DNA of 64,000 nucleotides from Adiantum capillus-veneris (GCA_014529385.2 CM043958.1:140842234-140906233), one strand, 5' to 3'. Shown: positions 10,319 through 21,189, counted from the stretch's first letter. The notes: generated by a model from the letters alone, not told the origin. Numbers and translations are program-made.

Positions 10319-11224
10319 CGAAGCAATCTAGTTAGAAACAGTAAATTGAAATAATGGTTCTATCACCCACATACGGTAGCTTGAGCACACATATGTAGAA
10401 TAGATTTGATCACACACTCTGAAAAGCAGCATAAGCCTTCATTGATATGACGCATCAAGGTTTAAAGGATCATGTTGGTAGAGCTAGCATACTTCTGATT
10501 GCACCAAAACCAAGGCCTTCAGGCCTTTGTTGCAATGTTTGTAGTTGTTCAACAACTTTTGTGTCCCTGTAGTAGCTCCAATTCTAGGAAGAGTTGCTAT
10601 GTGTGATCACCATCTGTAGGAAAAAATTTTCAACACCCTCAGCCTCCGGCGACAGAAAGAAATCAAGGATAGGCCACACCTCACAATACACACAGATTAA
10701 TACAAAATTCCAGAAAAGCTAGCAAGTTATTTTCCATATTTTTGACTGGCTGAGTCGGTTAAACCTTTTTTTGGCGGGTCAAGCAAATATTTAAATATGT
10801 ATTTGATTAAATGTCGATTATGCTCAAGTGACTGGGCTCACTGTCTCTAACCAATGAGGTGCCTGGTTCGAACATTGAACAGTGGAACTATTCAATCAAA
10901 CTTTTTGTTTAATAGAAATTGTGATTAATCATTGCTTTTGGCAGGGTCTGCATAGAGACCCCATGGTGAAGTTGGCCGCGCTGGCATTACAGGGAAGGGC
11001 GAAGGAAGCCATGGTTGCATGGAAATACAACCACGTGGACCTCAAAGTTTTCATTTCATAGGTCGAGGGCGTGCACTTGTGCTAAGAGCAGTTGCAGTAG
11101 CCTTGAACCCTACAGCGGATGACCTCCGTTCCTCTTGCTCGCTCGGCAGTTCCAGTTTCATTGTTGTTAACTTTTGTGCATTTTTAGTGTAAGGTGTGTT
11201 ATTATTTCATAATCTATATGAAAT

Positions 11225-11230
<6 letters not shown>
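10319..11230. other. Intergenic sequence with a possible tRNA-like SINE head
   Basis: No gene is recognised. Near 10820-10873 a box A-like ATGCTCAAGTG is followed about 35 bases later by a box B-like GGTTCGAAC, which could be a tRNA-derived SINE head, but no tail or duplication is visible. At about 10945-11060 an open stretch follows a CAG acceptor-like site (PMVKLAALALQGRAKEAMVAWK region); its origin is unknown. Confidence 0.35.

Positions 11231-11302
<72 letters not shown>
11231..11302. repeat. (GA)n microsatellite, about 72 bp
   Basis: An uninterrupted GA run, followed by a purine-rich AAGAAGAAG stretch. Confidence 0.95.
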
Positions 11303-11306
<4 letters not shown>

Positions 11307-12147
11307 AGAAGAAGAAAGCTGTGTATCCTTTCGTATACGCATTTTCCCAAAAACAAATTAAAAAGAAGAAGAAGAACAAACAGAATATAAGAGGAAGATG
11401 GACATTCAAAGATATGTTCTGGGGGTTTGGGAGCAAAGAGATTGTGACCATTATGGAAACGTTGGCAAGAGAGAAAGGAATCTTGCGACATTGTGCATGC
11501 ACAACAGAGAGAAGAGGGATCAATGTCAGTGTGTACTCTGTTTCTAGATGCTAGTTTATGGAGGCTAAGAGAATTCTTGAGCTAGTTGCAATTGTGTTGA
11601 CCAAGGCCAATGTCAACAACTACGCTATCGATCATTGCCCTGTTAAAGCTTCTCCCCACTTGCTATCGCCTTGCCTCTTCTCATATCTCTGTCATGTTAG
11701 CAACCTCTTTTCCATCCATTGCCACCCCAACTACGACTCTATCCCTTCACACTGCAATCGATGGGACCTCTCTTTCTTCATTTTTGCATCCCTTGATTCC
11801 ATCCGCCCTATCTATGTTTGCAACCCCTATTCCTCACCGAGGATTACATAATCACACATGCTTGATTAACCAAAAGTAAATCAGAGTAGCCTGATAGCTT
11901 TGGAAGAAAACGTACCAAAGAAAATGAAATGAAATAGAATATTATATTACCTAGCGCTGCCACTTCAATTCAAGGGTAAAAGAGGGCAGCGCCCGCAAGT
12001 CAAGGCCAGACAGGTGCCAGGTCGATGTGTGTAGTGTGTGGCAAGGCGTTCCAACTTCCATTGTCCACATCAGAGCCTTTTGCACAGCTGCTGCAGGAAG
12101 AGAGAGGAGGGGAAATGCTACCACATGTAAGGGCAGTCCTACCATTC

Positions 12148-12148
<1 letters not shown>
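11303..12148. other. Intergenic sequence, nothing recognised
   Basis: Two short open stretches on the + strand (about 11321-11554 and 11558-11879) show no domain I recognise. The region ends at a TA/GA microsatellite. Confidence 0.5.

Positions 12149-12236
<88 letters not shown>
12149..12236. repeat. Compound (TA)n(GA)n microsatellite
   Basis: TA run to about 12174, then GA to 12236. It abuts the 3' end of the Penelope-like reverse transcriptase (minus strand). Confidence 0.95.
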
Positions 12237-12239
<3 letters not shown>

Positions 12240-12566
12240 TTGAAACAATACGTTCCTTTGTGAAATCATTTTCTACAAAGATAGAAATGAGTTTATTTAA
12301 GTCTGTAACAGTGTATGATTCTTGGGATGCATTGTATAATATGGGAAGTACTTGTGATATGCACACATTATATGCCATCTTTCTTGATCAATTACTGGCT
12401 ACATGAATAAATGAAACATTGGGACATGGTAATTTGTCTTTTTTCCAAGCGGTGTATGTAACATACTCACCTTCAAATGGTTCACATAATTGGATATATG
12501 TATTCAAATATGTGACTTTGTTTCCCTTGTGTGTGAGTTTAATTCCAATAATGTCTAGTGGATAAA

Positions 12567-12911
12567 TTATAAAGGGGTCCTCACGGGACAAGGGTTTTGG
12601 TGGTCAAGACATTGTGAAATAAAGGGATTATTGGCAAACAATAAGTCATCCATATATCTCCATGAATATAAAAAGGCTTTCATTACATCATATCGTTTAA
12701 GATGAGATATCTTCTTAATGTAATCAATTTCAAGCCATGCCAAGTACAAATTACACCACAATGGAGAACAATTATATCCCATTGGTATACCTTTTTCTTG
12801 GCGATAAATGTATTTCCCTAATTTTGTAAAACAATTGTCAAGCACAAACTTATTAATATTGTGCAAGTAATCAAACGTCCAAACCACCTCGCTTTTCTTT
12901 TTTGTAAGCAC
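12567..12911 (-). pseudogene. Penelope-like RT palm fragment with GIPMG and YMDD
   Basis: A 114-codon open piece holding the fingers/palm of the reverse transcriptase. GIPMG is at about 12777-12791, with NLYLAWLE after it, and YMDD is at 12645-12656. The frame is lost after FANNPFISQCLDHQ; the next conserved block continues in another frame at 12388-12591. Confidence 0.75.
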
Positions 12912-12932
12912 AATCTGCTTGCGGTATTCTTT

Positions 12933-13294
12933 TTACCCATGATATCTCATAGTCTTAATGAGTTTAACAATGTTGGAAAGTATCTCAAGTAAGCCATGTG
13001 TGCCTTTATGAGGAATAACCTCATAACGTGATGTTATGTTAAAAGAATGAATGTTTGTGATTTGTTTTGGTAGATTAATCAAAAAATCATATTGATTATT
13101 GATAATCCAAAAATTGGTTTGTGTCCCAAAAAAAGTGTATAATTTTTTATGTTTAATTTTGGTGTATCCACAATAAACCCGTGTAGTAATCCCTTGAGTA
13201 ATTTCGTGATCAAGGTTGTAGTGGGAGTAAATACACATTTGTGTGCATTAGTGATCCATCTAAATTCCATTTTGTGAATTTTAAAATTTCCCAT
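12933..13294 (-). pseudogene. Penelope-like RT finger fragments (two overlapping frames)
   Basis: One frame gives MGNFKIHKMEFRWITNAHKC followed by a Thr-rich TTTLITKLLKGLL; the other gives FWIINNQYDFLINLPKQI and SFNITSRYEVIPHK. Together they match the order before the GIPMG block, separated by one frameshift at about 13150. Confidence 0.65.
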
Positions 13295-14099
13295 AAGACG
13301 TGGAAGAGAGTACTCGGTTGGTGCTTCTAGCCCAATTTCTTGAGTATAAGAACCTATGGCTTGAAAAATCTCTTCTTCATTTTAGGGGAGAAGACAGAAC
13401 TCAGGAGATTCCAATCTTCTTCATGATGCTAGTTGAATAAGTTTTTTTAATATAAAAACAGAGTTTGTGCTTATTTATCTAATCCACAGATAAATAAATA
13501 TTGCAAAACATAGTGAATTTCATTTATCAAGTCTGTGTTTTTATACCAAGGGCCGGGGTTTGGTTTTGTCTGTGAAAAGGGAATTTCTGGGAAAAGGTTT
13601 CATTAATGGAACTTTGGATGTAGTTGTGATGTTATTTATTGTCTTCACAACCTAAAAGGATACATAAAGATTTTCAAGCTTTGCCAAGTCTTTTATTATT
13701 GAGACAGGGTTAATTAAGAAGCACTAAAGGGATGTGATTCAGTCCCTTTTTGATAAATTCTTTAAATAATTTATGTATGGCTAAGTTACGATCTGTAGTG
13801 ATTACATGTTTTCCAAAGGGTTCAAAGTCTACTAAAAATCTGGAAAACCGTTTATGAGTTAAGCATCCACAACCTTGTGATTCATCAAACTCTTAAGCAA
13901 AAACCGAAGTTGGTTTGTAAAGAGTATGATTAAGGTTCCTTGTATATTTTCAACCAAAACAATGTGTATCTTAGACAAGTCTTTGTTAATGTGAAAATCA
14001 TTTATCATTGTTTGAAAAAATAGCTAAGGGTCGATAAAATCTGTAAGTTCATTACAAAACATAATGTGAATAAATCTCCCATGTATCCTAGCATTGCGT

Positions 14100-14978
14100 T
14101 CAAAATGTAGCAAACCATGTCTTCAGAATTTGAGTATTCAAGTGCTTTATGAGTATCTCTGTAGTCTTCAGATCCTCTGAACTACCTTGGTTGCTTACTT
14201 GTAGACGCCATACTTCTTGGTGTGTGTGTTTAATCTTATTCAGTTGTTCCTTACATTTTGGGGGTTTCAGTAAGGTTTTGATTGTGTTAGACACTGGCAT
14301 ATTCTGTAGATTTTGAAGAAGTGGAGTCCGTGGTGTGTATAGGACTAGTCCTTTGGCTGCTTCCAGCATGTTCTCATGAAAATGATAATAAATGATCACT
14401 GCATGCCTTAATTCTGTAGGAACTGAGGCTATCCAAGCTGTAAATGCATAGACTTGTGCTGGCCCTGATGAAAATTGAAAGAACCTTGGTAAATTCTGGA
14501 GCACATACCACAAAAATTGGTCAAACCAAATGATTGAAGAAGCACAACTTGAATTTGGATCCACCCTTTTGCATTGGCATTTAAGGAATGGTCTATAAGA
14601 GTTCCAACAGTTCCTTAGAAACCGTTTTTTATCTTTTTCTTTGTCCATAAGAGAGAGTCCTTTGGTGCAAGCAATAATTGAAGAACTGGGGTATTTTTTA
14701 CCATCCACATCAGACAATTTGATCTGCTGGAGCTCAAAGAGAACATCCTTGGATAAGAGATGTTTGGAATGTAGGGCCAAGGTTTTACATTGTTCAACAA
14801 TATCAATGGGAATGCTGCAAAGTAACCCTAGAGAAGTTATCCTTCTCTTTTTGTGTTTTTCTCCTAATGAACGCGGGGCATCACGACATCCACCCCCTCT
14901 GAACTTGCACATCCTCCGGCATGTGCCAACCGTCTTCAAGTTGTTAATCTTTGTAAGAAAAAGTATCTCCAGGAGCAT
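14100..14978 (-). CDS. 292-codon open frame spanning a retroelement junction, function unknown
   Basis: The first 35 or so codons read across the 3' end of the neighbouring Ty3/gypsy element (polypurine tract and presumed LTR start, 14901-14870). The rest (motifs FLKCQCKRVDPNSSC, WYVLQNLPRFFQF, ELRHAVIIYYHFHENMLEA) runs towards the Penelope-like RT on the same strand. I do not recognise a domain. It may be the N-terminal part of the Penelope-like protein upstream of RT, fused by chance to Ty3 sequence. The first codon is not a trustworthy start. Confidence 0.4.
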   Translation of the reverse strand: MLLEILFLTKINNLKTVGTCRRMCKFRGGGCRDAPRSLGEKHKKRRITSLGLLCSIPIDIVEQCKTLALHSKHLLSKDVLFELQQIKLSDVDGKKYPSSSIIACTKGLSLMDKEKDKKRFLRNCWNSYRPFLKCQCKRVDPNSSCASSIIWFDQFLWYVLQNLPRFFQFSSGPAQVYAFTAWIASVPTELRHAVIIYYHFHENMLEAAKGLVLYTPRTPLLQNLQNMPVSNTIKTLLKPPKCKEQLNKIKHTHQEVWRLQVSNQGSSEDLKTTEILIKHLNTQILKTWFATF

Positions 14979-15042
14979 CTTCTAGCAAATACATATCATC
15001 ATCTTCTTGGCATTCTCCAGAATCTAGGTCACTCAAAACCAC

Positions 15043-15309
15043 CTAGCCTTCATGCTTCTTGAATAATTTGATCATCTTCCCTGCAATGGGCACTCGAAGC
15101 TCAGTGCCATCAAGTTCACTTAGCTTGTAAGTTCCATTATCATAAACATGCATCACAGCATACGGTCCAAACCATCTCTTGACCATCTTACGCATGGCTG
15201 AATATTGATTTTCCAAACTGCTATCATAAACAAGTATCCAATCTCCATCTTTGATAGTATATGGTCTCAACCCTGGGGGATTCACTCTATATACAAAACG
15301 GGACGCCAC
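15043..15309 (-). pseudogene. Ty3 integrase C-terminal (GPY/F) fragment
   Basis: YTIKDGDWILVYDSSLE and KRWFGPYAVMHVYDNGTYKL are the chromatin-binding tail of a Ty3 integrase. The first codons (15309-15273) are read from the inserted TIR element, not from pol. Downstream an acidic tail (SDLDSGECQEDDD) continues to about 14950. Confidence 0.8.
15263..15272. repeat. Target-site duplication, left copy
   Basis: GGTCTCAACC, identical to 16021-16030. Confidence 0.85.
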
Positions 15310-16020
15310 CTACGAGCAGACAACTTTGATAAAACCCCTATATACGATTCATATTAGGGAATATGACCCCCTTTCTATGCTTATATGACAATCAATGAAG
15401 AAAACTATCATACCCCTATCTTACATATAAAATTTAGGTCTCAAATGATTTGACTGAGTAAATATAGTCAAAGAGTGTGTAGCATAGGGACTGGCAACGT
15501 ACTAAGGAACCACTTTTGTTGATAACTAGATGTACCCTCAATGTGTGTTAGTTTGACTTTCAAACTATGTGACGATTAGCCCGCACTCTGGCTACTCATC
15601 CAATTACTCAAAAAACATGGTTATAAAGTTGTGTTAGGTTCTTTGTGTGTATATTTGCATCTATACAAACTCTTTATATCTTTTATCTCTCAACAAATAA
15701 ACTATAATCACAAAACAAATAATTGATACAAAGCAATGTTAGTTCTTGCATGTATCTTTGTAGCTATTGACTCACAAGTTCGAGGGCAGACTCTTTTGGG
15801 AAGCCATGACTTTGAAACACAAAAACTTTCTCTCATTTTCCCCTTTTCTCACTTCTTCCCCCTTCCTCCCCATAAATATGATACCCCCTCCATTATTCTT
15901 AAGCCTGGGAGATAAATTATTGGGGGCATGTCCCTAACTTATATGCTTATGTAACTTGTAAAAAAAACCCCTCCCTTGCACTTACGTGGTGCGGTAAGTT
16001 TTCCATGGTGAATCCCCCGG
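15273..16020. mobile_element. 748-bp TIR element (Mutator-like, non-autonomous) inside integrase
   Basis: The left end CTGGGGGATTCACTC and inverted right end CCGGGGGATTCACCA are near-perfect terminal inverted repeats. The element is flanked by the 10-bp duplication GGTCTCAACC at 15263-15272 and 16021-16030. A 9-11-bp duplication with G-rich TIRs fits Mutator-like elements. It encodes nothing recognisable. Removing it with one duplication copy joins the host frame as KHRLRP-YTIKDGD, exactly as expected of the integrase. Confidence 0.8.
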
Positions 16021-16030
16021 GGTCTCAACC
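16021..16030. repeat. Target-site duplication, right copy
   Basis: GGTCTCAACC, identical to 15263-15272. Confidence 0.85.
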
Positions 16031-16406
16031 TATGCTTCTTGTCAAATGCACCTTTATTCTTCAATCGTGTCTCCTTGATCTTATCTATTACCTGATCAAT
16101 GTCTTCTTGGCGTCTTTCAAGCTGCCGAATGCGCATAGCAAGCAAACCTTCAGTTGACATTTATGATTCCCATGGCAATATGGTCCAAGAAACAATCGTC
16201 TCTTTTATAGGCATGATTGTCTTTTGCCCATACATAAGCTCAAATGGCATAAATCCTGTAACTAAGCTATGAGTAGTTATGTTAGTCCACAAAGAAAAAG
16301 GTAAAAGTTTAGGCCAATCACCAATTCATCCTTGACAAGCCTTGGCCAAAGCTTTAACAATAGGCGGATGTCCCCTTTCAATTTTCCCATTGCCTTCCGG
16401 ATTATA
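16031..16406 (-). pseudogene. Ty3 integrase core, C-terminal part
   Basis: Minus-strand reading gives NPEGNGKIERGH (the region with the catalytic Glu), then a WPKLLPFSLW stretch, SLVTGFMPFELMYG, and LLAMRIRQLERRQEDIDQ with LKNKGAFDKKHRLRP. This is the order of Ty3 integrases of this type. At least two stops interrupt it. Confidence 0.7.
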
Positions 16407-16866
16407 CATTAGAAAAATTTTGAACTCATTTTTGGGCCTTTTAAGAGTGCCATATCATCAAAGTTGTACAAAATAAAGCAACCCGGCAGACCCCTCTAAA
16501 TATTGCTTAGAACCCCATGATATGACCTATCATTGGAAAGTTCTTGAAAAATGGATTTTAAAGAGCCAAGGTCCGAAAAGTTTGGATGACTTCTATGAAA
16601 GTTATGCCATTTTTTTTCAATCAACCAGGTTTTGTTACCGTTACGGTAATCTAAAATCACCTTTTTCTAGATCTACATGAAGGCAATGTCCGATACATGC
16701 ATGCTATATATCAATAGATAGCATTTGAAGAGTAGATTCTAAATATCCAACCTCCGACAAGTTTGGATCTTATTTGCAAAAAAATTACCGATCCCCACTT
16801 TTTGAAAGCTATGCCACATCAACAATTCTTACAAGGCCCATTTTTTAGTCCAAACTTTTCCTAATG
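16407..16866. mobile_element. 460-bp TIR element inside integrase core
   Basis: The ends CATTAGAAAAATTTTG... and, inverted, CATTAGGAAAAGTTTG... share roughly 32 of 44 positions, including a TGGGCCTT block. Its removal joins LALTTT to YNPEGNGK, restoring the length and frame of the integrase motif. No clear target duplication is visible, so the superfamily is undetermined. It has no open frame of note. Confidence 0.65.
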
Positions 16867-17367
16867 TGTTGTAGTAAGAGCCAACTTGATTCCCAATCGA
16901 TTAAAAAACTCATAAGCTTCATCTGCATCTAATTCTCCTCTATCAGTAGTAATCTTCCCAATGCAACCATATCGATAAATCACGTCCTCAAGCAAAAGCT
17001 TGCATATTGAGCTTGTAGCTTTGGTATGCAAAGCTATTCCTTCAACATGGTTAGAGAGATCCTCTCTAGCAAGAACAATATACCTCATTTGCCAAATATC
17101 GACTTGCATAGTAATCAAATCTACAACCCACTTATAATGCATAGCCAATGGATAAGTAGGATGTAACTCATCTTGATATCGGACATTTGAATACTATTGG
17201 CAAACCATGCAAGTCACCAGAAACCAAGCAATATCTTTGTACATGGCTTTCCACCAATAGCGGTCTTTAATCTTGGCAAATGTTGCCCAAACTCCTCTAT
17301 GTCCTGCCCATAAATTCTCATGAAACTCTTTAATTACCTATTGTTGTTTTGCTTTGTCACATACTAC
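16867..17367 (-). pseudogene. Ty3 integrase zinc (H2C2) domain and core start
   Basis: A His-x-His/Cys-x-Cys module reads EFHENLWAGHRGVWATF, then YWWKAMYKDIAWFLVTCMVC. The core follows: MRYIVLAREDLSNHVEG, YRYGCIGKITTDRGELDADEA and FFNRLGIKLAL. The second catalytic Asp is present in TDRGE. Confidence 0.75.
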
Positions 17368-17592
17368 TTATTGTGGTAATCCACCTGGACATTTTGGCTC
17401 CTTCCACAACTGTCTATCTTTAAGGAAATAACCATAAGCCTTCTTCCTGATCCTCCTATATTCTTGATTACTCCATTCCTCTTGCGTGGTGAGAGTGCTA
17501 AGATAATGGCCTATCAAAAGCCACTCTCCATCATACATATCCTCTGAAAAATCTTCAAAAACACGAGCAAGAGCACTACAGCTTGCATGCAA
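17368..17592 (-). pseudogene. Ty3 RNase H-integrase linker fragment
   Basis: An open piece (motifs GEWLLIGHYLSTL, YRRIRKKAYGYFLKDRQLW) lies between RNase H and the zinc domain, as expected of the linker where the RT-RNase H tail meets integrase. Confidence 0.55.
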
Positions 17593-17896
17593 TGAGAAGC
17601 GCTATAAAACTTTAAGCCCACATCATCACTCTCTGTAAGCATCTCCTCCTCATCTTCATACCTGGCTCTTGATAACATATCTACCACCGGATTTTCCCTT
17701 CTGTAATATGTCAGAATTTGGGATTAAGAGACTTAATGAAAGCTATCCACCGTAACATAGCAATATCTAGAGTGGAGCAACTCGTGATCATTCCTATCAA
17801 TGGCAAACAATCAATCTCCACTACAACTAAAGCTCCAATAAAATACTCCTTGTCAGACTTTAGAGCAGTAGCAACGCCCCAAATTTCTCTCTTAAC

Positions 17897-18208
17897 CTAT
17901 GGATAACTTTGGTGACGAGTGCTAAGCACCTTTGCACCAAACCAAATAGCATATCTATGACCATCTTCACCACTTTGACCAATAGCCCATCCAATGCCTG
18001 TCGGACTAGTGTCAACCGTCAAAATCACTGGCCTTCCACATTTATAATCAACCTTGCTTAAGTTAGGAGCATCCAAAAGGATCTTCTTCAATTTTTTGAT
18101 GGCCTTTGTATGAGCATCTTCCCACACAAATCTTTTTCCTTTTCTTAATAATTGGTAAAGTACTTCTGCAACATGAGCAAAGTGACGCAACCAAATACGA
18201 TATAACAT
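17897..18208 (-). pseudogene. Ty3 RT connection / RNase H start
   Basis: VAEVLYQLLRKGKRFVWEDA and VILTVDTSPTGIGWAIGQ are the RT connection and the first catalytic Asp of RNase H (TVDTSPTGIG). A stop ends the piece after LSTRHQSYP. Confidence 0.75.
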
Positions 18209-18330
18209 GCAAGCACCCGAAAATCGACGGGCTTCAGTAACTGATTTTCATGAGTCCTTCATCCTTTGTATTGCTTCTACCTTAGTTGGGCTTGGTTGTT
18301 GTCTGTGTGGCGCACACATATGTCTAACAA

Positions 18331-19416
18331 TCAATATTTCTTAATTGATTTTTGACCTAAAAGTGTTAGATTTACCTCTTCAAGTTTGGATAGAATAGCC
18401 TCACAATCCACAATGCGTTGAGTAAAAAAGCTTCGGCACCCCCTCTGATCTTTTACCTCATCTTTCAAACCTTCTTCACAACCCTTGATTGGCAAATCAT
18501 CAATAAAAGGCATAGTAATGTGAGGAATGAATTCTCGTAACACTTTATTCATGCCATTCATCATGTGAGCAACAAAATTTGTGGCACCTAGTGGTAAAGT
18601 GCACATCCTTACCAACCCAAGTGGCGTACGCATAGTAGAAGATCCCTACCCTCCAGAGCAAGTTGAAACTAATCATAACTTGAGTAAAGATCACCCTTGG
18701 AGTATATAGCCATACCTGCAAAAGCTTCTGCAAACTCGTCCACAATTGGACTTGTGCCCACATTGCAAATTGTTACCTTATTTACTAGTCACCATGTCCT
18801 GAATAAATCGCAAGGCTCCATTCTTCTTTGGGATGGTGAACCATCGGTTAGAATAAGGTGCACAAGATGTCTCCAAAATACCCATAAGTATCTTTTCATT
18901 TAACAAGTCAATAAGCTTTGGCAGATGAGCTTTAGCAACAGGAATAGGACGCAAGTTCCATGGCAAATGTGTAACGGTAAAGATAACCATAGGTGCTACA
19001 ACATTTGGATCTACACATCTAATATCACTGGGCTCAAAAGCAAAGGCCTTACCATGTTTCACAAGCATCTCTTGAAAGCATTTTACCTCCTCATCAGCTA
19101 GAAACCCTTCTTCGCCGATGACTACTTGCTTCAAGGTCTCTTCAGTAAATTTGTGGCCAATATTCTTGGGATCCCTTAGCTTCGGTTGCTGTGAAGCTTT
19201 CTCGATAACCTCATCACTTCCCCCTAGGAGAGGGGTAGCTACATGCCTCACCTTCTTTGCAACAGTCTTGTACTTTGTATCCACATGCACTTCAAATACA
19301 CCACCCAATTCTTTGCTTACTTCCGTTAGAATGTCATACATGTCCATCAAATGCACTTGCACAAATTCAATCCCACCTTGCAACCTACACTTCTTGATAA
19401 CTTCAAGTCCTGACAC
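18331..19416 (-). pseudogene. Ty3 reverse transcriptase, broken
   Basis: The fingers are in one frame (HLPWNLRPIPVAKAHLPKL, then SNRWFTIPKKNGALRFIQD). After a frameshift near 18775 the palm follows (LGLVRMCTLPLGATNFVAHM, MPFIDDLPIKG). FIDD is the catalytic box, in place of the usual Y/F-x-DD. Confidence 0.75.
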
Positions 19417-19649
19417 TGTATCAACATAAGGAACTTCTTCAAAGACTCTTGAGATAACATCATCATGTTCAAGTATATCACATCCCTGTAGATCACTCTG
19501 AACACTTACCTTATATTGCTTCTCCCACTTTGGTAGCTCCTTGACCTTCCTATATGAAACTGAACCTTCAGATGTTAGTCCCAGAAACCCCGAAGAAAAA
19601 GTCTCTTCTTGCCAGAACTTCTTCTCCTCTGTACCACTATAGTCCCACT

Positions 19650-20248
19650 CTATAGTGGTTCCCCAAGAAAATCCTGAGCAAACCTGTACTCTTTGAACTC
19701 TTTGTGAATCCTTGGCAAAGGATGATCTTGTAAGCTGTCTTTATTCCTGACATGATCAACACAAACAGTCAAAAATTGAACCGCTCTTTTACCATCTTTG
19801 CTTTGGATCCTTGCATATGTTGAACCATCATGAACCATCATCCAACATCTTTGTCTCCATGCGCACAGTTGTGATGTAAGGTTGCCCTAGGATAAGTGGA
19901 TAGGAGGAATGCTCCTGTATTAAAAAAATTATGTTCATCACAAACATCTCCAATTGTAACCTTGACATTTGCACATGCTCCATATAATTCACGAGGCTGG
20001 GTGTTGGCACCTCGAATCCGCCAACCATGATCCATATCAATAGGCCACTTTCCTCTTTGGTGCAAGCTCTTTGACATCAAATTAATTTCTGAACCATGAT
20101 CCACAAGTGCTAAAATAGGCTCATCAATATCACCCGCAATATCACCAATCTTAACAATTGTCTCCGTAGTGGCTCTCACCCAATGTGAGCTAGAAAAATG
20201 ACTCCTAGGTACTGCTTCTTCACCATCATTATAATTGAAGTGGAACAT
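19650..20248 (-). pseudogene. Ty3 aspartic protease fragment
   Basis: ILALVDHGSEINLMSKSL is the active-site region; DHG stands where DTG or DSG is catalytic in most retroelements. YPLILGQPYITTVRME in a second frame is the downstream hydrophobic ILG motif of retropepsins. A 63-codon piece follows at 19650-19841. Confidence 0.7.
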
Positions 20249-20407
20249 GTCTTACCTTGGGTGTAACTTGATTGGAGATCACTGCAGACTGTAAGCTTTC
20301 TTCTTCAATCTCTGTCTTGTAAGCATCCAAAATTGATTCTACATGTTGAATCACTTGGCTCTTAACCGTATCAGGTTCTTGCTCAACTGGTACTTGCCGC
20401 TTTCGCT

Positions 20408-20925
20408 TTATAATGTGTCAATGATCTCCTCATGAAATTCACGCTTAGCAATACCCAAGATATCACCCAAAGTAAGTTCCACCTTGATATTGAGAATGCG
20501 TTCCTCAAATACCTTCTTCAGATATGTAGCCAACTCAATATCAAATTTTAACTTGTAAAAAGGTCCTCTTGGCTTTCCTTGATTTTTATCTTTGGATGCC
20601 TCTTCCATAACCACTTCATGTGCAGGAACTGCTTTGGAGACTTTTCTTTCTTGCTGCTAGTCCTCGTAGCTCGTTTTGATGAGCCCGCAATATCTTCATC
20701 TCTCTTGCACTTCTCTTCCACCATAGCTTTGTTAGCATGAGATTTTGCAAGAAATGCATACACAGAAAGAGAATTTACAAGATCTAACCACCTTGTAGTT
20801 TGTCGAATGCAATCCGCATCTTAACTTAATGTGTCATGATTTATTTTACCTTTTCAGCTTTCCTCAAAGCATAGGGCCCTAGATTCCCTTTAGCCTTGAT
20901 ACTTTTCTCATCCTCCGCACTGCAT
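20408..20925 (-). pseudogene. Ty3 gag C-terminus / protease linker
   Basis: VCSAEDEKSIKAKGNLGPYA and KMRIAFDKLQGG, then FEERILNIKVELTLGDILGI with KREFHEEIIDTL. This linker wording recurs in this Ty3 type. It is interrupted by several stops. Confidence 0.6.
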
Positions 20926-21186
20926 ACTGAAGCGGTCCGGGGCGGGCAACAAGAAGAGCAACCTCTAGACACCCTTCAAGGCTCCCGTGCTGCTCAATGG
21001 GGCTGGGGCACAACACAACACAAACCAAAACAACAAACCCACATCCAAATCCCAACTACACAAGGGGCACCACCTAGTTTAAGAGCGAACTAGGACGCAA
21101 AAGAGGAGAATCGTTAGAGCAACCCACAAACAAGCAAGGAATTTACACTAACCCTAACACCAATGGAACACTCTCACCCACTAAAA

Positions 21187-21189
<3 letters not shown>

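Larger units (their letters stand above)
12240..14850 (-). mobile_element. Penelope-like retroelement (Naiad/Chlamys-type reverse transcriptase), decayed
   Basis: On the minus strand, in several frames, the pieces follow the order of the permuted Penelope-like clade. They are: HVITTDRNLAIHKLFKEF (about 13830-13760), FRWITNAHKC (about 13265), NFWIINNQYDFL (about 13110), SFNITSRYEVIPHK (about 13040), GIPMGYNCSPLWCNLYL (about 12790-12740), the catalytic RYMDD (12645-12659), IYPLDIIGIKL then TYLNTYI (about 12560-12510), KKDKLPCPNVSFIHVASN (about 12440-12390), and a thumb ending LNKLISIFVENDFTKER. The catalytic Asp pair is present. Frameshifts separate most blocks. No GIY-YIG endonuclease is visible, so the 5' end is probably truncated. 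The 3' end stops at the GA microsatellite. Clade assignment rests on remembered motif wording. Confidence 0.7.

Noticed and set aside
10820-10873. tRNA gene from box A- and box B-like words
   Set aside because: The acceptor and anticodon stems do not pair by eye; at best a SINE head.
11321-11879. Two open stretches on the + strand as possible small genes
   Set aside because: No recognisable domain and no conserved context; the second is a Ser/Leu-rich open stretch of chance type.
14100-14888. Exact 3' LTR of the Ty3 element at 14.9-24.5 kb
   Set aside because: A start (TGTCGTGATGCCCC after a purine tract) is plausible, but no matching second LTR was found, so its end cannot be set.
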